Of a stretch of DNA of 64,000 nucleotides, positions 57,601 through 64,000 are shown one piece after another. A model generated the notes under the pieces. The model was not told the DNA's origin. It saw only the letters and a list, made by a program, of their open reading frames with translations, and did not search any database. The position numbers and the translations under genes are program-made. Location of the stretch: positions 9,406,001 through 9,470,000 of the forward strand of contig NC_092566.1 in the NCBI RefSeq assembly GCF_037975245.1, written 5' to 3'. This DNA is from Apostichopus japonicus (Eukaryota > Echinodermata > Holothuroidea > Aspidochirotida > Stichopodidae). The first letter of the stretch is position 1. Each line of letters opens with the position of its first letter.

Positions 57601-60600
57601 CAAAACATGTAGAATTGGTATCTGCTGGCTGAAACTGATCTCTATTGGCAGCTATCTTCACATCAGGAATCACTCTACTGCCATCAGTGTCCAGGTGCTG
57701 TTCCTTGTCCAGAACAAGATCTCTGATATCTGTTTCAAAAGTATGACACAGGTCAGGTTGACCTTCGGGACACATAGAATGGGTGCTTGCTGGCCGAGGC
57801 TGGTCTTCATCAGTGACCATCTCCTCCTCAGGAATCTCTCTACTGCCATCTGTGTCCAAGTGCTGTTCCTTGTCCAGACCAAGATCTCTGATATCTGTTT
57901 CAAAAGCAAAAGCCAAGTCAGGTTGACCTTCAAAACATGTAGAATTGGTATCTGCTGGCTGAAACTGATCTCTATTGGCAGCTATCTTCACATCAGGAAT
58001 CTCTCTACTGCCATCAGTGTCCAGGTGCTGTTCCTTGTCCAGAACAAGATCTCTGATATCTGTTTCAAATGTATGACACAGGTCAGGTTGACCTTCGGGA
58101 CACATAGAATTGGTATCTGCTGGCTGAAACTGATCTCTATTGGCAGCTATCTTCATATCAGGAATCTCTCTACTGCCATCTGTGTCCGAGTGCTGTTCCT
58201 TGTCCAGAACAAGATCTCTGATATCTGTTTCAAAAGAAAGACACAGGTCAGGTTGACCTTGGGGACACATAGAATTGGTACCTGCTGGCTGAAACTGATC
58301 TCTATTGGCAGCTATCTTCACATCAGGAATCTCTCTACTGCCATCAGTGTCCAGGTGCTGTTCCTTGTCCAGACCAAGATATCTGATATCTGTTTCAAAA
58401 GCATGAGCCAAGTCAGGTTGACCTTCACAACATGTAGAATTGGTATCTGCTGGCTGAAACTGATCTCTATTGGCAGCTATCTTCATATCAGGAATATCTC
58501 TACTGCCATCAGTGTCCGAGTGCTGTTCCTTGTCCAGAACAAGATCTCTGATATCTGTTTCAAAAGTATGACACAGGTCAGGTTGACCTTGGGGACACAT
58601 AGAATTGGTATGCTGCAATGAAAGAAAAACACATTGAAATTTATTAGACAGTTTTCTTCAATGGTACATTGATTCTATTCATTACTCTTAATGATTTCTC
58701 CGATATAATCTACAATCTTTGGGCTTAGGTAAATGACAAAATTATCCGAATGCATTAATATATTGCAATTTCTGAGACCTGGGAATTGAAGTGCCTGCTT
58801 GATAATGATTGAATTAACCTTTAGCTATAAATGCAATGCATTTAGAAATGGATGAATACATACACTGCAGGTAGCGGACGGCCAGTTTGTGGAGCCAGTA
58901 CCCGTCACACTATACTTTACACTAAATTTCCAGTGGTCGGCTACAGCATGTGTCAGTTTGAGTCACAGCATTAATACATTATAGATCATGTGTATATGAG
59001 CCAAGCAAAAGGAGCTACAGTGCATCATGCTATCACAAACAGTAATTATTTCTGCTCATTGAACATAGGGGTGTGGGGATATTTTTACAAATAATGAGTC
59101 AAATTTTGATTTATGAAATCGTGAACATTTTGGTATGAAGAGCACTATAAGGGAAAAAAATGTTACACCGATTCAGCATAAATTTCTGAAGCACAGGAAA
59201 CAATATTTCGGTTTGCGATTCCGCTAGATCATGGTACCAGTAATATACCAGTTACCACCTTGGTTTGTTGAAGAAATATTTCAAGTCACTTCAAAATGTA
59301 ATTCATAACAGTTGTTATTTTTCACCACACAGTGGCGTTGCCCTGCAGAGAGGGGAGAGGAGAGAAAGAGCCATACCAATCAGACCTCTTGCACCCCTAA
59401 ATGAGTTTGGTAGACAAGATAAAACATTGTTCTAGGCTTGTGAGAGGCAATCGTGTCCCCTGATCCAAACCAAACTTGCCTGCATTCGCCCCCCCCCCCA
59501 CCCTTCTTCGAGAAGTCTGTTCGAGAAGTCTGACCCCAGAAAACCTTTTCTACCCCATATTGTAAATATTGGAAGGGTAATGAAAAACAACACTTTTTCC
59601 TGAAACTCATGCATTCCTTTTTAGATTTTGTTCTTCTGGCCTGAAATGTGTTTGACATTTAATGTATTTCATTCTACCGGTTGTTATAGCAAAGTTTAGG
59701 GAAATTGTTCTTTTTCTACCCTCTCCTCCTCAACTATAACCTGTTTTTTTGTTCAGGGAAGGCCTGGCTCAGTAAATTACATCATTGATGTCCACCTCAA
59801 CCTATCCATGCCACAATTATAGCCTAACTGAAAATAACTTTCACACCGAATTGTGATTGGGGAATGTGTTCCCCTTTCTTTCTCTTGTTTTGTCTCCCCT
59901 ATGTCATTTTTCCATCTTCATTTCCATCTAAGAGTGGAGGGGGCAGACCCCTAGGTATGCCAATGCCACCCCTGAAAATAAAATGGACACTCACATTCTT
60001 TCTCCATTCAGCGTCGGTCTGACCATAGTTATATCGAACTTCATCGCCAGATCTAATCTCTCTCTTTGCAAATATCGCCAACCTTGGTCCCATTGAATAA
60101 TCTAATTGTTGCACACAAGCATTGGGCTTTCTCCATTCATCATTGATGAATTTTCCCTTCCGTTCCGATGACGAAGCATCAATACTGCAATGAACATTCA
60201 AAACAGATTACGTCGACAATATTAATGATTGAACTGATGTTTTCATATTTACAGAGCCAAATTTCAAAAGTAAAATTGTTTGTCCAATGCCTATCCTTGC
60301 TTTGAGGAAAGGCTCCTCAAGATACCCTTATCATTCCTCATGGTCCAATGTCTACTTTCAGACTTCCCAGACTGTCCTGGGGTCTGCTGCTATGATCCTC
60401 TTTTCCAGCTTCCCTGTAATATCGCTTCCTGCTAGTCTTTTCACATGCATGTACAGTGATTCCTATTCACACATATCATGGACCACCCACCTATGGACCA
60501 TTATGTCTGAGTTTCATCCGAATTCATTGAACCATGGACAAGAACAAGCAATTGAAAGCATTGACCCTAAGATCGACTCCTACTGATCCCTTGATGGCCT

Positions 60601-63600
60601 TTGATCTGAAATTCCTGAACACCCTATAGGTACCAACAGTTAAAGATGATTATGACTAACTTTTATTAATATCCATTGCTATCTGTAGGAGAAGAAGCAC
60701 TTTGCAGATCCTCACAATTTGACCTCTAGATGACCTTTGACCTGAAAATTCTGAACATCCAAAATGTCCCCCCACCAAATAATGATTGTATTCATGTTTC
60801 ATGAAAATCCATCGACAGCTGTAGGAAAGGAAGCAGTTCAACAAGTGTGAACAGACGAATAGATAGATGGATGGATAGATTGATAGAAAGCTTGATTACA
60901 ATACCTCCACCAGCACTACATACCAGCATGATATGAGCTAACAAAGCCAACAGAATACAATCTCAGTCACAATCAATTTCATGAGTTGGAATGAATTAAA
61001 AGAAATTGACATATTGAGTGACTCCTGCAGGGATCTCAAATCACATTTGGATGCATTGGATCATTACCTTCGTAGTGACAAAATTTACACAAAATGTACC
61101 CATGAATTTGAGCTTTCTTAGCAACATGGGCTTGCAGCTATCGGACTCTTTGTGACCAACTTCCTATCACAACCCTGAGTTTTTGGAATGTTATTGTCTC
61201 CCGACATTGACAAGACTTTCCTGCCCAACATCAATGACCCATCATCCAATTGTCAATGCTCATCCAATTTCAATGACCCATCATCCAATGAGTTAAATTG
61301 TGTCAAAATTCATGAGAGCAGTAGCTAGTAGGCCTATATGATGTAGTGAATCCATATAATAAAACATGCATTAAAACTCACCACCATTTTTTCTGTCCAT
61401 GTTTGAAATAAAAGATATATGTTTGATCCTCTTTTTTGTTACCCTCCGCTTCTGTTATTAGTTCCCCCGCATACTCAACAATGAATTCACCAGCTATGAA
61501 ATCCTTGCCAGCAAATAAGCCCAGTCCTGTCAGCAAAATATTTAAAAAACAATTTTTACAATATGGTTTGTGCACATTACAGCAGTACAGAGTAAATGTT
61601 TAGTAGTATTGAAACACAATTTATAATATTGATAGATGGACCTATAAAATTTAGGCAAATTTTGGGGGAGTGGACTATTAGGGGTTCCCCCCACCTCCCC
61701 TCACACACATTTTTTTGGAAAACATTACTTATTTAAATATTTAGATGGAAAATGGTGATATCAATATTTTTTTCTACATATATAACTCCACATTATATTA
61801 AAGTTATAAAGTGAGGGGGGAAGGTACAATACCAAAATGAAGGGAGTAATTTAGAGCCGCTACTAGTTGGTACCTGGCTTGGAGGAGGAATGGGCCTAAG
61901 CTAGGGTTGTTTTGTTTATACAAGGTGGCTTAGATGCAATACAGTGCTATATTTGGCATCCGTAACAGTACGTGGGTGAACCATGTAGGGTAGGCTGTCC
62001 TGTGGGAGGCATCTAGATGTGGTACACATTTCTGTCTATGTAAGGTGGCTTTTATGCTTTTTTACAAAGTTTCCAGTGTTTGACCTCTCTTGATCCTGTA
62101 TGACCTTCGACCTTCACCGCAACAATAGGGATCATGTTCTAATACCAACTATATGGTGAGCACACATACCAACTATGAGCTGAATTGACGATTTCCTAAG
62201 TAACCAAGGTATGTAGTGTTTAAATTGAAAATTTCAGTTTCTGGCTTCAGATGACCGACCTTTGACTTCTACCACAAGCAATAGTGAACACACATACTAT
62301 TAAGTATGAGCGCCACTGTATTTAAGTTTGCTTCAGCAAGTTATTAGTGTTTACAATGTTTTAATTGTTTGACCTCTGTTAACCTCAGAGACCGACAGCA
62401 AAACCAAAACAGGCATCAGTCTACTCACTAAGGGTAACCAACTGCACGTACAAAGAATGAGCTCAATTGAAGTTTGCCTGGCCAAGAAATGGTGTTTTCA
62501 AGGTTTTCGACCTTTGTTGTCCTCAGATGATATTATTGCCTAATTACACAACATATATGCACAACATACCTCGGCCTTTGGGCTGCATGCAGGGCGAATG
62601 TAGCAAAGTATTTATTTAAATTAACAGCTAGGGGAATACAGATATTCTGTGTGCACACTAACCTCTGTAACTTCTGCAAGTATGAAGGTTTTACACCAAG
62701 TTTCTTTCCCTCTGAAATAGTATCAGGGTTGGGGGGGGGGGAGGTCTATTATGAACAATACAGTAGCTATGATGAGCTAAGAAATCAATTCACTTGAATG
62801 ATCAATGGAAAGTGAAGGGATTACCTATTTCCTCACTGACTTTCTTAATCTCTAGCCATGGTGGATCAGTCTCTTTCCCAAGCCAGGCTAGAGCGACTTC
62901 TTTTCCAGAAGGTTGGCACTTTTTTCTTGTTCTCTAAAATGAACAAGTACATGAAAAATGAAATGCTCCTAAGTGAATACAATACAGTCTTGGGCCTATA
63001 CAAAAACTTTTCAACATAGCGCTGTGCCGACTATTGGTGATGTAAATACATTTTTATCACACAGCAAGTTGAATAGTGTTATTATGTATGTATCTGTTCA
63101 AACTACAAAATACAACATTTTTATCACAACATGCCCCTTCCCATTGATGTGGAGCTCTTCAATGAAGGGAATAAAATTAAATTGTGCAACAGCACAAGAC
63201 CCACATTCAGCAAGGGAAGGCTGGTTAAAGTCCTGGCCCCTTTTTCATTTCTGAGGATATTTTTGTCCCACAGAGACAACTAATGCATGATGAGATTTCT
63301 AACTCTACATTGGTAGCAAGTTTAATGTAGCAACTGGAAACAACCTCTGAATAGCTTCTTTTGTGTCAGTGATTATTTATCTGTGATAGTCATAGCACAT
63401 TTTCTATCTTGTACATGTGTTACAGCTCATCCCTTTAATTCATTCAAATTATGTAACTGCAGAACTACAAATATCTATTAAAAGGCACTCGGACCCTTTC
63501 AGGTTTTATAGTACAAGAGTATATGGAAGCCCTGAAATCTGTAGGTATCGGGTTACTTTTGACAGGAAAAAATAACTGCACAATTGAATTGTAAAGCAAG

Positions 63601-63882
63601 TAGCAACATGGGCCTTTTGGTCATTAACAACTTCTCTTGCAGTACGGTATGTTCTGGGCACCAAGCTCTCAATTTCTTTGAGCACCTTATAACATGAGGG
63701 GGGTTTGATCTCATCACTTCCTCGTTCACAGTGTAAAAAGTGAGTCATGGGAACAATATCAAACATTGTGAGGAGGATATATGCCTCCCCTCTCCAGATA
63801 ATCCAGATTACTTCCCCTGGTTCTATCGTTTATCTGCTACATAGAAAGTGTGTAATACTTAACTTACCAAAGTACGTCCCAT
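54359..63882 (-). CDS. SET-domain / tyrosine-recombinase-like fusion protein
   Basis: Exons 63882-63868, 62933-62825, 61526-61382, 60184-59995, 58612-55345 and 54684-54359 have GT-AG ends and compatible phases (0,1,2,0,1), giving about 1350 residues. Approximate layout: SET domain 42-145 (LGLFAGKDFIAGEFIVEYAG, WCIDAS, INDEWRKPNA, GDEVRYNYG), closest in style to KMT5A; 55-residue repeats 154-560; acidic linker to 640; C2H2-like finger CFYCSK...HLREQH near 690; Cys/His motif CDCCLGYY...HEC near 775; tyrosine-recombinase-like domain about 960-1215; Myb/SANT-like end. Recombinase residues visible are Arg in RRRQGEIS, Lys in VGKKGR, Arg in TQLRKQLAT, His in LGHDLK and Tyr in HREYY. Likely nuclear. 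I recall similar unnamed proteins in fish and invertebrates, not verified. The start ATG is chosen because it is the first in frame; the exon may extend upstream. Confidence 0.82.
54690..55340 (-). other. Intron of the SET/recombinase gene
   Basis: Last intron of the gene. AT-rich and free of recognisable repeats. Confidence 0.7.
55345..58612 (-). CDS. Large exon: 55-residue repeats, zinc-finger motifs, recombinase domain
   Basis: A single 3.27 kb exon with the acceptor TTTCATTGCAG and the donor GATGAAG|GTAAGT. It is open throughout. The 5' third is repeat-coded, the centre is acidic and Ser/Thr-rich (ETSETSESNVSEYEPDEEEY), and the 3' half is the conserved region with fingers and the tyrosine-recombinase-like domain. 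A single large exon in an otherwise split gene fits a captured intronless transposase gene. Confidence 0.9.
57380..58612 (-). repeat. 165-bp coding minisatellite, 7 full units plus 1 degenerate
   Basis: Each unit encodes DTNSMCPEGQPDL, FETDIRDLVLDKEQH and DTDGSREIPDVKIAANRDQF with small changes. GTCAGGTTGACC recurs every 165 bases. Two unit types alternate at the 3' end of the array (KIAANRDQFQ and EEEMVTDEDQPRP), indicating that a two-unit block was duplicated last. The array begins at the exon start. Confidence 0.95.
58613..59994 (-). other. Intron between the SET and repeat/recombinase exons
   Basis: 1.38 kb with GT-AG ends. No further exon was recognised. A C run at 59492-59501 and a purine tract at 59345-59370 are the only notable stretches. 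Confidence 0.65.
59995..60184 (-). CDS. Exon with the C-terminal half of the SET domain
   Basis: The acceptor TTCATTGCAG and the donor AAGAAT|GTGAGT are good. It encodes IDASSSERKGKFINDEWRKP, NACVQQLDYSMGPRL and IFAKREIRSGDEVRYNYGQT. The family NHxxxPN motif reads NDEWRKPN and the terminal Y.YG is YNYG. Confidence 0.9.
60185..61381 (-). other. Intron inside the SET-coding region
   Basis: 1.2 kb intron that splits the SET domain at the WC|IDAS junction. Apart from the repeat at 60600-60900 nothing was recognised; ATCCAATTTCAATGACCCATC-like text is duplicated near 61230-61290. Confidence 0.6.
60600..60900. repeat. Dispersed repeat with GACCT(C/T)TGACC words, ending in a GATA/GATG tract
   Basis: TTGACCTCTAGATGACCTTTGACCTGAAA and related text occur twice (about 60595 and 60718), followed by GATAGATGGATGGATAGATTG at 60850-60890. 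It looks like the end of a dispersed repeat. Confidence 0.5.
61382..61526 (-). CDS. Exon with the N-terminal half of the SET domain
   Basis: The acceptor TTGCTGACAG and the donor TGGTG|GTGAGT are good. It encodes LGLFAGKDFIAGEFIVEYAG, ELITEAEGNKKEDQ and TYIFYFKHGQKKW plus a split Cys. This matches the start of SET domains (GxG, F..GEFI.EY.GE..T) and the YxFYF motif of the KMT5A type. Confidence 0.92.
61600..62824. repeat. Intron with degenerate repeats rich in TGACCT words
   Basis: Between about 62060 and 62540 three or four diverged units of roughly 120-150 bases share TTGACCTCT.TTGA.CCT, ACCAACTA..TGAGCT.AATTG and AGCAATAGTGA-type words. A G run is at 62731-62742. No exon seen. Confidence 0.5.
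62825..62933 (-). CDS. Exon upstream of the SET domain
   Basis: The acceptor CATTTTAG and the donor GAAATAG|GTAATC are acceptable. It encodes RTRKKCQPSGKEVALAWLGK and ETDPPWLEIKKVSEEI plus one base of a Gly codon that joins the SET exon. An acceptor two bases later is possible but would break the frame. Confidence 0.75.
62934..63867 (-). other. First visible intron of the SET/recombinase gene
   Basis: AT-rich. The minus-strand frame at 63506-63766 has no splice support in phase and no recognisable motif. Confidence 0.5.
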
Positions 63883-63893
63883 ACTTGAGCTTT
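63868..63893 (-). CDS. 26-bp exon with probable start codon
   Basis: The acceptor TTTTTTACAG and the donor CTTTG|GTAAGTT bracket 26 bases with ATG at 63882-63880 (MGRTL), in phase with the next exon. The preceding in-frame codons AGCTCAAGT are open, so the true start may lie in an exon outside the window. Confidence 0.6.
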
Positions 63894-64000
63894 CTGTAAA
63901 AAATATTCAAACAGAAAGTGAGTTATATATGTAGAGTAAAGTTCTCCTTGCCACATAGATCTATGAATGGTTGTGACAGCTGCAAATATTTCGGCAGTGC

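Noticed and set aside
57413-58621. 402-residue open frame on the + strand
   Set aside because: It lies antisense to the 55-residue repeat array; the 165-bp unit is a multiple of three, so a stop-free antisense frame repeats automatically. No domain is recognisable.

Overview
This is a eukaryotic, AT-rich, intron-rich and repeat-rich window with no prokaryotic signals. The genes are animal: a mitochondrial ribosomal protein S35 gene, an opsin, and a multi-exon SET-domain gene of a type I associate with marine invertebrates and fish. My best guess is a marine invertebrate deuterostome, probably an echinoderm. That is inference; no sequence here fixes the species. Calls rest on reading splice sites, phases and motifs by eye; no search was run.

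Left part (1-11.7 kb): the last five coding exons of MRPS35 on the + strand, ending at 11115 with a polyadenylation signal at 11655. Its last intron carries a 3.8 kb fold-back element (6373-10165) with inverted arms of about 1 kb. Another intron holds decayed tandem copies of the end of an exon.

Middle part (11.7-31 kb): no host gene found. It holds a U2 snRNA fragment, two inverted copies of one DNA-transposon family (14573-16964 and 25358-27312, both with 5-bp target duplications), a nested hAT-type element with a perfect 8-bp duplication, a G-rich satellite, and a tandem segmental duplication (18.7-23.5 kb and 23.5-30.5 kb). Each duplicated unit carries a hAT-type element containing a tRNA-like sequence. 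The second transposon copy sits in a TA array of the second unit only, so it arrived after the duplication.

Opsin region (31-45 kb): three exons of an opsin on the minus strand (36066 to 32286) cover TM2 to the C-terminus. The first exon was not found. Around it are MITE-like elements, a hammerhead-like motif, TA-flanked palindromes and minisatellites.

Right part (46-64 kb): the most interesting locus. Six minus-strand exons in fully compatible phase (63893 to 54359) encode a predicted protein of about 1350 residues. It joins an N-terminal SET (lysine methyltransferase-like) domain, eight 55-residue repeats, an acidic linker, zinc-finger-like motifs, a tyrosine-recombinase-like domain that keeps R..R..H..Y, and a C-terminal Myb/SANT-like exon. 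Two decayed copies of its 3' end lie downstream at 48.1-49.5 kb and 51.2 kb. A 720-bp tandem array carrying a piece of LINE reverse transcriptase starts just past its stop codon.
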